Shown here: one piece after another, positions 15,912 to 25,140 of the stretch | Numbering within the stretch: the stretch's first letter is position 1 | How the letters are laid out: each line of letters begins with the position of its first letter | NCBI GenBank assembly: GCA_938036315.1 | Contig: CALHPK010000012.1 | Span: 1-39,624 of the forward strand | Origin: an uncultured bacterium | GTDB lineage: Bacteria; Calescibacteriota; Calescibacteriia; Calescibacteriales; Calescibacteriaceae | Direction of reading: 5' to 3' | DNA length: 39,624 nt | Notes under the pieces: model-generated | Told to the model about the DNA's origin: nothing | The model's database searches: none | What the model saw: the letters and a program-made list of their open reading frames with translations, nothing else | Made by a program: the position numbers and the translations under genes

Positions 15912-16250
15912 TTGCAAAAATTTTTAAATGATGTAAGAGATATCTATAAATTGGGTCAAGAGGTGGCAGGTGAAAACAAAAAAAGAGCTCACGTTTTAGT
16001 ATTTGGAATAGTGCAGGGGGTAGGATTTAGGGCGTCAGCGCAGAGGAAAGCCCGTGAACTTGGTCTTACAGGATTTGTCAGGAACCTCGAAGATGGAAGC
16101 GTTGAAATTATGGCAGAAGGCGATGAGAGAAAACTTTCGGAATTTTTAGAATGGGCAAAAAAAGGTCCACCAGGAGCCCATGTCGAAAAGATAGAAGTAA
16201 AATTCCTAAACCCCGAAGGAAAATTCAAAACATTTGAAATAAAATACTAA
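15912..16250 (+). CDS. Acylphosphatase
   Basis: The conserved domain begins near residue 23 (K-K-R-A-H-V-L-V-F-G) and carries the signature G-I-V-Q-G-V-G-F-R-A-S-A, with the catalytic Arg of G-F-R and the Asn of G-F-V-R-N-L-E-D-G-S. It hydrolyses acyl phosphates such as carbamoyl or acetyl phosphate in the cytoplasm. The start is uncertain. TTG 15912 follows a GGA at 15904-15906, but family length (about 90 residues) would favour TTG 15951 or GTG 15963; there is no in-frame ATG before the domain. The 5-formyl-THF cyclo-ligase gene follows 41 bp later on the same strand. Confidence 0.9.
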   Translation: MQKFLNDVRDIYKLGQEVAGENKKRAHVLVFGIVQGVGFRASAQRKARELGLTGFVRNLEDGSVEIMAEGDERKLSEFLEWAKKGPPGAHVEKIEVKFLNPEGKFKTFEIKY

Positions 16251-16291
16251 AAAAGAAGAATTAAATAGGCTAACGAAGAATTAAACAAACC

Positions 16292-16900
16292 ATGGAAGAA
16301 ATGAATTTTAACATTCCAGAGTTTACATTTGAAGGGCTTGATATAGCAAGGAAAATTATCATAGAAAGGAGAAAGAATCTATCAGAAGATTTCATAAAGG
16401 AGAACTCAAAAAGAATTCAAGAGAAAGTAATTAGAACTATAGAGTTCCAGAATGCAAAATCGATTGCCTGCTTTATAAGTTTCAATGGAGAACCAGATAC
16501 TTCGCAAATAATAAACGAGGCGGTCAAAAGCGGCAAAATAGTCTGTCTCCCCAAAATCATAGGAGATAATATAGAATTCTGGGAGTTCACAGGAAAACTC
16601 ACACTCGGGAAGTTCGGAATTCTCGAACCAGTATCTTCTACAGTAATCAGTGTAAAAAACATCGAATTTTTCATTGTTCCTGGAATCCTGTTTGACCTGA
16701 GAGGCTTCAGAGTGGGGTATGGCAAGGGGTTTTACGATAAAGCTCTGAAGGACAGGGCAAAAGAATCGAAGAGCTTCGCAATCGCTTGGAGCTTTCAGGT
16801 ATTCCAAAAAATAAAGTACGACAAACCAGAAGATATATTCGTTGATAAAATATTTACAGAAAAGTTCATTATCGAAAAAGGAAAAATCATCCCTTACTGA
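16292..16900 (+). CDS. 5-formyltetrahydrofolate cyclo-ligase
   Basis: A 202-residue enzyme that uses ATP to convert 5-formyl-THF to 5,10-methenyl-THF, returning an inhibitory folate to the one-carbon pool. Features: an N-terminal basic helix after A-R-K-I-I-I-E-R-R-K; G-E-P-D-T (substrate loop); and the signature V-P-G-I-L-F-D-L-R-G-F-R-V-G-Y-G-K-G-F-Y-D (around 128-148) with the glycine-rich phosphate loop. Length is normal. It probably shares a transcript with the acylphosphatase. The folate gene folP lies about 14 kb away. The following 128 bp before convergent bamA have only a weak AGGG/CCCT hairpin. Confidence 0.92.
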   Translation: MEEMNFNIPEFTFEGLDIARKIIIERRKNLSEDFIKENSKRIQEKVIRTIEFQNAKSIACFISFNGEPDTSQIINEAVKSGKIVCLPKIIGDNIEFWEFTGKLTLGKFGILEPVSSTVISVKNIEFFIVPGILFDLRGFRVGYGKGFYDKALKDRAKESKSFAIAWSFQVFQKIKYDKPEDIFVDKIFTEKFIIEKGKIIPY

Positions 16901-17028
16901 AAATAATCTCAGAATTTAGGGAATCGTAGTCTGGCAGGCGTTTGTGTCATTGTACAGGAAATAATCCAGAGCAGGGTAAATCTGCCCTACTGCCAAGATA
17001 AATGATAAAATTGATTTATTAATTGAAA

Positions 17029-19353
17029 CTAAAACTGGTAAAACTCTGGGTAGAATGTGAACAATCCGAATGAGAAATCAACAATTCTTTTCTCATCTGT
17101 GGGCTTGTACATTACTGGGAAACCCAGAGATACTCTAATAGGACCGAATGGAGAAATCCATCTGAACTCGATTCCCGCTGAAGCTCTGAACTTATCAAGG
17201 GATAATCTTTCTCTCTCCTCAAAAACTTGCCCAACATCAAGGAATGGAACAAGCATTAATCCAAATTGTCTTGAAATAATAATAACCATCTCCATATTTG
17301 AGATGAAAGATTTATTCCCCCCGAGTATTATCTCGCGTGTGACAGGTTCGCCTTCCACCTTTACCCGAGGGCCAAGTGAAAAATAGTTGAAACCCCGTAT
17401 AGAGTAAATTCCCCCAGCGAAAAATCTCTCAGGGTAAGGCAGAAACTGAGAAGATGTAAGTCCAATACCAGCTCCGATCCTCATAGCTGGAGAGAAAATC
17501 AGATTTCTAAAAATAGGGAAGTTAAAAGATGCAACACCGCCTACCTTTATAAAGTATAGATCCCCTCCAAATACTCCTCCTATTTTGCTCCATCCGGTCA
17601 GAAGGTAACCTCGTGATGGGATGAAAGGGTTATCTCTTGAGTCAGAGGTCAATTCAAGCTTTAAAAACCTTGAGTTACTTAACGAAAAGCCAGCTCCCTT
17701 ATCATCTCTGTATAACGGTATTCTTCTGCCGTCTCTACTATATACATCAACAATCTCAAGACCGGGATAAAGTATAAGCTTAGTGTTTTTGGATAGAAAT
17801 AATCCAAAGTTAAGGTTTCCACCAGTTGTCATTTTTAGAAATGGCAGGAATATACTCTGATACCTTGATATATTAAATCCTAATATATAGTCCGTGTCGA
17901 AAGCATGCTCATCTCTAAAGAATATATCTATGAAAGAGTAGCCACCGCCGTATACAAAATATAATCCCAACTTTTGCCCAAGCCCCCTGAAGTTATTAAG
18001 GTTAGCCTGGAACATAAGTACTATGGATTGAGAAAAATTTGAAGCCAATGGAGCAAACCCACCTCCCAAAGAGATAGCACCTGTTCTGCCTTCCTTCACC
18101 TCCACATCTATCCTTGATTTTCTATCCCGTTCAAAAAATGGACTTATTTGAACATTCTCAAAAAAACCAGTTTTCATAAGATTAAAATATGATCCCTGAA
18201 GCAAAGAGCGAGAGAAAATTTCTCCCTCAAGCAGAGATATCTCCCTTCTTATAACAAAGTCCCGAGTCCTTGTGTTACCAAATATGTTTATGTCTGTGAT
18301 GTAAAAAACTCCGCTTCTTTGGATTCTGAAATTAATTTCAACCTGACCATCTTCATCTTTTTCAGACAACTTAGATATCTCCGGCACGACTTGAGTTCTG
18401 GCAAATCCAGAATCCTGATACAATGTAGTTATCCATTCAATATCCCCAGCAACCTTTTTCCTTGAAATGAATTCCCCTTCTTTTGTTTCAAGATTTTCTA
18501 ACATCTTGTCCTTTGGGAATAATATATCTCCAAGCACATCTAACTTTTCAACTTTGTATCTTATTCCCTCCTTTACCTTATAGATAATTACCGCTTCAGA
18601 TTTAGCTGGGTTTATAAGAACAACTGGCTTTTCTGCTTGAACATCTAAAAATCCTTCGTCCAAATAAGCATATTTTATATTTAGATCTTCGGATTCAACC
18701 TTGACAAGGTCTAACTTAGATTCACCCCCAAGCCTTCTTATGAGATTGAGCTCTTTTGTCTGAACATATCTTAATATATCTTCTTTTCTAAGTTTTTCGG
18801 CGCCAGAGATGACTATCCTCTTTACATGGAATCTACTCCCTTCCTCTATATTAAGCTCTAAATTGACTCTATTTTTATCAAGATACGTTATCTTTGGCTC
18901 AATCTTGGCGAGAATGAACCCCTCTTTTCTGTACTCGCTGATGATCTGGTTTATTTGCCTTTTCAATTTCGAACCATCATAAAAATCTCCTTTTTTGATA
19001 AATATGGCATTTTTCAATTTTTCTTCTTCAAGCTCTTTTCTGCCTGTTACTTGAAACTCAGAAACTATTGGTTTCTCTAAGAGAAAGAAGGTAAGAACTC
19101 CATCCTTGAATTCAGCTTTTATATCTTCAAAGAAATCAAGGTCAAAAAGTCTCTCTATATCTTTCCTGAGAGTTATCGGATCAAATTCTTTGCCGGGTTG
19201 AAGAACTATTACTGATCTTACAAACTCCTCACTGACTCTTTCGAGTCCAACTATTTTCAATTCCTCAACAAACTCCGATGACAGTAAAGTTTTCACGGAT
19301 GAGAGAATAAGAACACAGATAACAACCGGATATGCAATGGCTCCAAATCTCAC
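17029..19353 (-). CDS. bamA: Outer-membrane protein assembly factor BamA
   Basis: A 774-residue Omp85 protein. An N-terminal signal peptide runs to about residue 25, followed by five POTRA-type segments (first: E-F-V-E-E-L-K-I-V-G-L-E-R-V-S) to about residue 410. The 16-strand barrel follows, containing the conserved loop motif G-G-I-Y-S-I-R-G-F (R-G-F of the VRGF/Y loop), and the chain ends in Phe as expected of outer-membrane barrels. It folds and inserts outer-membrane proteins, so its presence establishes a diderm cell envelope. The start is GTG 19353. It is the last gene of a likely minus-strand operon, 58 bp after the trmN6-like gene. Confidence 0.95.
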   Translation of the reverse strand: MRFGAIAYPVVICVLILSSVKTLLSSEFVEELKIVGLERVSEEFVRSVIVLQPGKEFDPITLRKDIERLFDLDFFEDIKAEFKDGVLTFFLLEKPIVSEFQVTGRKELEEEKLKNAIFIKKGDFYDGSKLKRQINQIISEYRKEGFILAKIEPKITYLDKNRVNLELNIEEGSRFHVKRIVISGAEKLRKEDILRYVQTKELNLIRRLGGESKLDLVKVESEDLNIKYAYLDEGFLDVQAEKPVVLINPAKSEAVIIYKVKEGIRYKVEKLDVLGDILFPKDKMLENLETKEGEFISRKKVAGDIEWITTLYQDSGFARTQVVPEISKLSEKDEDGQVEINFRIQRSGVFYITDINIFGNTRTRDFVIRREISLLEGEIFSRSLLQGSYFNLMKTGFFENVQISPFFERDRKSRIDVEVKEGRTGAISLGGGFAPLASNFSQSIVLMFQANLNNFRGLGQKLGLYFVYGGGYSFIDIFFRDEHAFDTDYILGFNISRYQSIFLPFLKMTTGGNLNFGLFLSKNTKLILYPGLEIVDVYSRDGRRIPLYRDDKGAGFSLSNSRFLKLELTSDSRDNPFIPSRGYLLTGWSKIGGVFGGDLYFIKVGGVASFNFPIFRNLIFSPAMRIGAGIGLTSSQFLPYPERFFAGGIYSIRGFNYFSLGPRVKVEGEPVTREIILGGNKSFISNMEMVIIISRQFGLMLVPFLDVGQVFEERERLSLDKFRASAGIEFRWISPFGPIRVSLGFPVMYKPTDEKRIVDFSFGLFTFYPEFYQF

Positions 19354-19411
19354 GGGTATAGCTTTAAATAATATCAGTAACTGTGAGTTTTTAGAGTTTT
19401 TCTGGTTTGTT

Positions 19412-20095
19412 TTATTTTACGTCTTTAAAAATTGGAGGGAGTACCTTTAGCTTTTCATTCACGCTTTTTCTACAGGCTATAAAGAAAATATCGGATTGTA
19501 GGGTCTGCGAATGATGGAAAAACTGCAGGAATACTGGCTTCAAACCTGACTTGAAAAAATTTCCCAACACTTCTCCTAACCTCCAGCTAGGATAGACTGT
19601 GTATAATCTCCCCTTATCCCTTAGAAGATATGCTGAAACTTTTGCGAACGTTTTAAGATCGAATGATATTTCCCATTTTGCTATATCATACTTTTGTGAA
19701 ATCTTACCCTCCTCTGGCGGTATATAAGGTGGATTTGATATTATAACATCAAAACTACCCATCTTGAATGGCGCAAATCTTATATCAGCATTCAGCAGAA
19801 ATGCTTCTGCAGCATTTTCACGGAAATTGATTTTAGAAATCTTAACGAATTCATTATCTATATCTATTGCGAAAATCTGAAATTTTGAATCCGACCACTT
19901 ATCGATAAGTATGGGTATCACACCGCATCCTGTTCCGACATCTAAAACCAACTTCTTTTCCCCTTTTTTTCCGTATCCACTCTCCAATTCTAAGAAAAAT
20001 CTTACAAGTAGAACTGAATCTTGAGAGAATTTCCAGCCATGCTTTTTCTGATACAATCTTATACCGAATATTTCAGTTTGGACAAATTCTGTCAC
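19412..20095 (-). CDS. Class I methyltransferase, tRNA1(Val) A37 N6-methyltransferase (TrmN6/YfiC) type
   Basis: A 227-residue SAM-dependent N6-adenine methyltransferase. The SAM-binding motif is V-L-D-V-G-T-G-C-G-V-I-P-I-L (about 50-63), and the catalytic motif is N-P-P-Y-I-P-P near residue 120. This N-P-P-Y and the length are typical of the TrmN6/YfiC and PrmC-like group; the N-terminal T-E-I-F-G-I-R-L-Y-Q (compare YfiC) favours tRNA. HemK/PrmC (N5-glutamine) is the alternative but usually has a longer N-terminal domain. GTG start at 20095, three bases after the stop of the upstream gene, with AAAGG nine bases before it, so translation is likely coupled. Confidence 0.8.
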   Translation of the reverse strand: MTEFVQTEIFGIRLYQKKHGWKFSQDSVLLVRFFLELESGYGKKGEKKLVLDVGTGCGVIPILIDKWSDSKFQIFAIDIDNEFVKISKINFRENAAEAFLLNADIRFAPFKMGSFDVIISNPPYIPPEEGKISQKYDIAKWEISFDLKTFAKVSAYLLRDKGRLYTVYPSWRLGEVLGNFFKSGLKPVFLQFFHHSQTLQSDIFFIACRKSVNEKLKVLPPIFKDVK

Positions 20096-20098
20096 AAC

Positions 20099-21697
20099 TC
20101 AACCTTTTATATCATTTATGAGCTTTGAGACATCCTTTATCAGGACTGGAGATGATAAATCATACTCTGAGATATATGGTAATTTATTCTGAATAGATTT
20201 AATCTCAGCAGATAATTTTTCCAACTCGCTTTTGATAGTGTAGAATTTGCGTAAGAGTTCTGAAATACCACTTAGAATATTCTCTGTAGCAGATACAACG
20301 TTTATGATTTCTGAACTGACTGCCTCTATCCATTCTGAGAATCTTCTGAAAGCCGAAAAAAACTCTTTAGACTTACCTGCCATCTTTGACAAATCATCAT
20401 ATATCCCTACACCATGCTGTAGCGAAGTAAGTTGCTCAATTTTTTCTACAAATAAAGGTATCTTAGGTTGAACCGCGTTCTTCCAACTACTCTTTATCAG
20501 CAACAAAGCTTGTTCTATCTCTTCTGCGCTCTTTTCAACATCAGTTAACTTATTCATAAAATCCTCTAAATTAAAAGAGAAATCATACACAGCATCATAA
20601 AAATTTTTTATATAGACGGAGAATTTGAAGAGGATGCTATCCATATCCTGGAGTATAACCGTAAGAGAGCGCCTGACACCTATATCGTTAGAAATGCTTG
20701 ACATCTGCATAATTTTTAAGGAAACCGAAAACGAATTATTAATTACTCTCTGTATTTCACTAACAAGAAGCTTAAGAAAAGATAAAGCATTGTAAAGCGA
20801 ATTCATACTATTGTACACTTTCTTCACATCCAAGCTTTCAAAGTAAGATGAAAGCTTATTAACTACATCCTCAAATAAATTGACCTCATTCTGAACTTCC
20901 TGATAATCATACGATACCTTATCTTCTGTTTTTTCTTCTACTTGTAATCCTCCTACATTAGAACTGTGCAATCTCTCAAGCTCTTGCAAAACTTTAAGTA
21001 TACTACTTTCCATAAATAATTGTATTTCTTTGAACTTTTTCTGATGTGAGGAAAAGAAAGTGAAAATATTAAGAAGCTCGGAACACACATTATCTATTAT
21101 ATTAACAACAATATTGATGCTTTCTACCCTCTTTTTACAAGATTCAAAAATCGTTTTGTATTTTTGCTTTGATTCATCAAAGTTAGATAGAACACTGTTT
21201 TTAACCTCAGCATCAAGATAAGAAAGTTCATCAGAATATGAATCACCTTGCTGAGCTGGAGAATCTGAAAATTTAAGAGATTGATCCTGACTTCTTGATA
21301 TCTCTACCCGCTGTTCATATTTATCTTTATCTTTATAGATTTCCGTACCACTGCGGGTGCCTACATTGTAATCTTCTGCGATTTCAGTTGAGAACTTAAG
21401 AACCAACATAGCTACAACTGATAGGAAAAACATAACAAAATATACGAAAATCGGAGCAACTCCGTAAACAAAATTCCATAAAACTATAATTTGTAATGAG
21501 AAGACAAAGAACCCAAACCATATCCACACAGGGAAAAATATATTCAAGAACCCAACAACAGAAAGCCCAGCAACTATCAGATATGAGAATTGTCCAACAT
21601 TCAGAACTATTGCTAACCCTAAAAGCAAAATACATATAATCTCTGAAATAACAAAAATAAGAAGGTTTTCCTTAAGCTTTTTCAAAATATCACCCAT
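20099..21697 (-). CDS. Membrane-anchored coiled-coil protein, chemoreceptor-like, function unknown
   Basis: A 532-residue protein not recognised as a named family. Residues 11-100 contain about four membrane helices with almost no loops. Residues 101-165 are a polar Ser/Lys/Asp-rich linker. From about 165 to the end it is continuous helix with heptad character. Near 321-350 the sequence S-L-K-I-M-Q-M-S-S-I-S-N-D-I-G-V-R-R-S lines up position by position with a chemoreceptor hairpin tip ([18 protein letters not shown]), but most consensus residues are replaced. It is transcribed eight bases after the 601-residue neighbour and precedes trmN6-like and bamA. A cytoplasmic coiled coil tethered to the membrane is secure; the MCP relation is inference. 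Confidence 0.75.
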   Translation of the reverse strand: MGDILKKLKENLLIFVISEIICILLLGLAIVLNVGQFSYLIVAGLSVVGFLNIFFPVWIWFGFFVFSLQIIVLWNFVYGVAPIFVYFVMFFLSVVAMLVLKFSTEIAEDYNVGTRSGTEIYKDKDKYEQRVEISRSQDQSLKFSDSPAQQGDSYSDELSYLDAEVKNSVLSNFDESKQKYKTIFESCKKRVESINIVVNIIDNVCSELLNIFTFFSSHQKKFKEIQLFMESSILKVLQELERLHSSNVGGLQVEEKTEDKVSYDYQEVQNEVNLFEDVVNKLSSYFESLDVKKVYNSMNSLYNALSFLKLLVSEIQRVINNSFSVSLKIMQMSSISNDIGVRRSLTVILQDMDSILFKFSVYIKNFYDAVYDFSFNLEDFMNKLTDVEKSAEEIEQALLLIKSSWKNAVQPKIPLFVEKIEQLTSLQHGVGIYDDLSKMAGKSKEFFSAFRRFSEWIEAVSSEIINVVSATENILSGISELLRKFYTIKSELEKLSAEIKSIQNKLPYISEYDLSSPVLIKDVSKLINDIKG

Positions 21698-21705
21698 ACT
21701 TTATA

Positions 21706-23511
21706 TCATCCGTACTTTTTATCTGCATAAGATTCCAAATCTCCAAGCAATTTCTCAAGATGTGATCTTACACTAACCTGCAGATTTTGGAATAAATCTA
21801 AAACACCCTTGATCTCCCTACATCCCAAGGCTTCGCAATTGTATATCATCACTGGAAAAGTTTGGGACACCGATAACATAAATTTTCCAAATTCATCCAA
21901 CTTCAATAGAACACTGCTGAAGTTATCCAAAGAAAAGATAACGGATTTGTGTACCGCAGAGGCAAGATTATCTACGGAAAACTTAATCTTCTGTAGAGAT
22001 CCTAAAGCATCTTCAAGAAGCTTTACGTCTAAGTTTTCAAGCTTTGCTGAATCCAAAATTTTATAAATTTCTTCAAGAACTGCCTCCATATTCTTGGCTT
22101 GATTCAGATCGCCCTCGATCTTATCAACCATTATCTTTATTGCAGAGGATAGTATATCGATTCCGGGAACCTTAGCCCTTATCTTATGGGATATAATCTG
22201 CGAATTAAGGTAAAGCATATCTATGCTCTCTAAGATTTCTTTAAGGTTGACAGCAAAATCTGAATATTTCGAGATAAAAGCTTTGAATTCATCTTTCACC
22301 GTATAGATAACACCAAATTTTCTAAGAAAATTTTGAGATTCCGAGTTAAAAATTCCATACCAGTTTTCCACACCTCCCAACGGTGAAATTATCTCATAGA
22401 AAATATGCTCAAATTCCTGAAGAGCGGTTCTAATTTGTCTGATCTCCAAATCTAACTTTTCTCTCAAATTAAGTAGTTCTAGATAGAAATTCTTAACAAA
22501 CTGCTCGTGGAAAGATTCTAAATTTGCTCTAAAATCCGATGTCAAAAGAAGGAGATTTTCCACTTTTTTAGGGAAATTACCACAATCCCCAAGAATTCTT
22601 TTAGCATCCTGTATGCAGGACAAAAGCTTTCCCTTTACCAGGAGGACTTCTCGATCTTTCTGATTGATAATCTCTGCATAGGAACTGAGTTCATCGCTAA
22701 ATTCTTTGATAAATTTTTCATCTTTGTTAATAGCATTTTTTATAGCCGTAAACAACTCCTGAATGTATTCTTCTGCGTATTTATACGGAGGGACTTGATA
22801 TGAGATGCTGTACTGTACGACTTTATGATCTGCCCCTACTGAAGAGGTTGCGCTACTAATTAACTCTTTGCCGATCGGTTTTGAACTTTTCAACACCCGT
22901 TCTTGATATATTGAAAAAACAGCAATAAGTAAAGGTAAAGTGAAAATCAGGAAAATCAGAATGAAAACTATTTCTTTATCTTTCAGCGGAGTTACAGATA
23001 TTGAAAAATAATCTTCACCTATCTTCAAAGTAGAAAATAACGTACCATTCATATAAGTGATGGTTCCGGGCTTCACCTCAGGGAGTTTCTCCTTTACAAG
23101 GAGCGAAAAGTTGTCAGCTGGATTTTTCATAACTTCTTTTGTTACAAAAAACCCCGATATATTGGCTGAGAAAAAAAGAATAGATGGTAAAATTACTCCA
23201 ACAACAAAAGGAGTAATGGAAATAGATAATATTGTAAAAATGTCACATATCAAAAAAATCAAGATCAACCAAAACTTAGCTGAGGTCATATAACATGGTA
23301 CGACACTTATTGCACTTGTAAAGATAATTAGCAGAATTATTTCAAGCAATCCGGTAAGCCTTCTTAAAAACAGAATCTCTACAATAAACACCATAACTAA
23401 AAAAGCAATAGCATACAGATTCCAGTTTAATTCAAATGAAAAGAATGAAATGCTAGAAATTGCTAACAATTTGGAGAAAAAACGAATCAGTACTAAAGTC
23501 AGAAGTTTCAT
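21706..23511 (-). CDS. Membrane sensor-like coiled-coil protein, function unknown
   Basis: A 601-residue protein not recognised as a named family. About five membrane helices span residues 5-140. A ~60-residue extracytoplasmic segment (V-T-K-E-V-M-K-N … S-V-T-P-L-K-D-K) resembles the membrane-proximal part of a Cache sensor, and a sixth helix (E-I-V-F-I-L-I-F-L-I-F) follows. The rest, about 210-601, is helical. At 426-465 the tip-like D-M-L-Y-L-N-S-Q-I-I-S-H-K-I-R-A-K-V-P-G is a degenerate match to chemoreceptor [14 protein letters not shown]. Cysteines are present but not in motifs. It pairs with the 532-residue neighbour (8 bp apart), and a 72-residue membrane protein lies 29 bp upstream. 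The sensor role is inference. Confidence 0.75.
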   Translation of the reverse strand: MKLLTLVLIRFFSKLLAISSISFFSFELNWNLYAIAFLVMVFIVEILFLRRLTGLLEIILLIIFTSAISVVPCYMTSAKFWLILIFLICDIFTILSISITPFVVGVILPSILFFSANISGFFVTKEVMKNPADNFSLLVKEKLPEVKPGTITYMNGTLFSTLKIGEDYFSISVTPLKDKEIVFILIFLIFTLPLLIAVFSIYQERVLKSSKPIGKELISSATSSVGADHKVVQYSISYQVPPYKYAEEYIQELFTAIKNAINKDEKFIKEFSDELSSYAEIINQKDREVLLVKGKLLSCIQDAKRILGDCGNFPKKVENLLLLTSDFRANLESFHEQFVKNFYLELLNLREKLDLEIRQIRTALQEFEHIFYEIISPLGGVENWYGIFNSESQNFLRKFGVIYTVKDEFKAFISKYSDFAVNLKEILESIDMLYLNSQIISHKIRAKVPGIDILSSAIKIMVDKIEGDLNQAKNMEAVLEEIYKILDSAKLENLDVKLLEDALGSLQKIKFSVDNLASAVHKSVIFSLDNFSSVLLKLDEFGKFMLSVSQTFPVMIYNCEALGCREIKGVLDLFQNLQVSVRSHLEKLLGDLESYADKKYG

Positions 23512-23540
23512 AAGGAGATTTTATTTTATCTATTTTAATT

Positions 23541-23759
23541 TTAAATATTTTTTTTATCGCTATCTTGAGCACCGTTTTTGACCATCAATGATATTGTGTA
23601 TAACATCGCCACGCCAATCAGGAGAAAAAAAATGAGAACCCCTACTCCCATAAAAAATGTACCAACAATACTGTCCCTAATACCTCCATCGGAGTTAGCA
23701 ACACCACAGTAAGGACAGCTAAAAAATCTTAGAAAAGATAGAAAAAATTCCACTACCAT
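23541..23759 (-). CDS. Small membrane protein with CPYC motif
   Basis: A 72-residue protein, not recognised. It starts M-V-V-E-F-F-L-S-F-L-R-F-F-S-C-P-Y-C-G, so Cys15 and Cys18 form a CxxC knuckle next to an amphipathic N-terminus. Residues 31-60 form one strong membrane helix rich in Gly, Phe and Leu (F-F-M-G-V-G-V-L-I-F-F-L-L), and the tail is charged (…D-S-D-K-K-N-I). A single CxxC could bind zinc as a dimer or act as a redox pair. It is 29 bp upstream of the 601-residue sensor-like gene on the same strand and probably shares its transcript. Small length makes the call less certain, but the composition is that of a real gene. Confidence 0.65.
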   Translation of the reverse strand: MVVEFFLSFLRFFSCPYCGVANSDGGIRDSIVGTFFMGVGVLIFFLLIGVAMLYTISLMVKNGAQDSDKKNI

Positions 23760-23877
23760 AATAACAAAAATAAATTAATCTCAATAAATACTATAATCCC
23801 AAATACAATATAAATAATAACGAATAATAGAGGTCAAGTTCTGATATCTGATAACCCGTAGACACAGACATTGCGTC

Positions 23878-23915
23878 TGCGTATAATCAATCCATTTGCG
23901 TATAATCAATCCATT
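23878..23915. repeat. 19-bp perfect tandem duplication
   Basis: TGCGTATAATCAATCCATT occurs at 23878-23896 and 23897-23915. Just before it, CAGAC-ATTGC-GTCTG forms a small hairpin (about 23866-23880). Both lie downstream of the mscS-type gene and upstream of the 72-residue gene on the minus strand. No T-run follows, so a terminator role for the hairpin is doubtful. Confidence 0.9.
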
Positions 23916-23950
23916 TGCAAATTATCACGAACCAAGAACGAGAGTATCTA

Positions 23951-24994
23951 TCAACTGGTTTTCTTATCGGTGTTGGAATAATCTTTACTTTGAGTAGGCT
24001 GGAGGTAAACCGTTCTGATTGGAAACGGAATTATAATCCCCTCCTCCTTATATTTTTTGTGTAATCTTTTTATGAACTCATGGATAACCGGATACTGTTC
24101 TCTAAATCCTTTTGCTCGAAGAAATACCGAAAAATTTATACTATACTCACCGAATGAATTGTATCGAATGAATGGTTCGAAATCTGGTATACCTTCTGGG
24201 AGTTCTTTCATCACACCTTTGGCAACCTCGATTGTTACTCTTTCCACCTTATCAAGATCACTATCGTAGCTTACACTTACTGGGACAACAACCCCGACCT
24301 CCTTTTGTGGCATATCAAAATTTTTCACAATCATCTTGGATAGTTTTGTATTTGGCACTATAATAAGGTTATTTGGGAGCTCAAGGATTACTGTATTTCT
24401 CCATGTGATATCCACAACATAGCCTTGTTCTCCATTTTCTAGTCTTATAAAATCCCCGGGTCTTATCTGCTTTGAAGCTATCAGCTGAAGTCCAGCGAAA
24501 AAATCAGCTAATGTATTCTGCAATGCAAGGGCGACTGCTAAACCTCCGACCCCCAGCCCGGCTAACACCGGTGCAACCGATATTCCTAATGAGTTTAGAA
24601 TTACAAGTATCCCAATAATAGCAACAGCAACTCCAACGAGGTTTGTAAGTATTGTAGTCGATGGAAGCCCGATTTTTTCAGTATACAAGTCTACAAAACC
24701 TGCAACCATCTTTGCCAACACAAAAGTCAAAAAGATGCCTAAAATTACAAATAAAGCTTTATCAAGAACAGGACTTACCAGACCTAAATTCTTCAATGTG
24801 AAATAAGCTCCTATTATCACAGAACATATGAAAACCCACCCCCGAGCAGAAATAGAAATAACAGCTAAAAACTTTAAACTATAAAATTTTCTGGTCCTGA
24901 TCAACTTCTCAAAAATTATCCCCAAAATGACACCAACCAGAATTGGAATAAACTGCTGGAACCTCAATGCAACTTTAACTTCGCCAAAATCCAT
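23951..24994 (-). CDS. MscS-family mechanosensitive channel
   Basis: A 347-residue small-conductance mechanosensitive channel of the inner membrane, which opens under tension to release solutes on osmotic downshock. About five membrane helices precede the pore helix, whose Gly/Ala-rich pattern is typical: V-L-A-G-L-G-V-G-G-L-A-V-A-L-A then L-Q-N-T-L-A-D-F-F-A-G. The soluble beta domain follows with G-D-F-I-R-L-E-N-G-E-Q-G-Y-V and V-P-N-T-K-L-S-K-M. The C-terminal tail is short and polar. It is followed by the 19-bp duplication. The upstream flank holds two more tandem duplications (25002-25027, 25042-25074) and shares a divergent region with the acyl-CoA dehydrogenase. Confidence 0.93.
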   Translation of the reverse strand: MDFGEVKVALRFQQFIPILVGVILGIIFEKLIRTRKFYSLKFLAVISISARGWVFICSVIIGAYFTLKNLGLVSPVLDKALFVILGIFLTFVLAKMVAGFVDLYTEKIGLPSTTILTNLVGVAVAIIGILVILNSLGISVAPVLAGLGVGGLAVALALQNTLADFFAGLQLIASKQIRPGDFIRLENGEQGYVVDITWRNTVILELPNNLIIVPNTKLSKMIVKNFDMPQKEVGVVVPVSVSYDSDLDKVERVTIEVAKGVMKELPEGIPDFEPFIRYNSFGEYSINFSVFLRAKGFREQYPVIHEFIKRLHKKYKEEGIIIPFPIRTVYLQPTQSKDYSNTDKKTS

Positions 24995-25001
24995 AAGATT
25001 T

Positions 25002-25074
25002 ATTTTATGAAATAATTTTATGAAATAAGAGCTGAGATAAGATACAATAATAAAAAAAATACAATAATAAAAAA
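25002..25074. repeat. Two short tandem duplications in a divergent intergenic region
   Basis: ATTTTATGAAATA (13 bp) is repeated perfectly at 25002-25014 and 25015-25027. ATACAATAATAAAAAAA (17 bp) is repeated at 25042-25058 and 25059-25074. Both lie between the mscS-type and acyl-CoA dehydrogenase starts. The TACAAT elements are -10-like, so the region may hold promoters. Confidence 0.85.
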
Positions 25075-25140
25075 CGAATAAATTAAAAAATATAGTCTGA
25101 AAATTCTCATTCTGATTTCTGGAGTGTTAGAATTTCTGTT

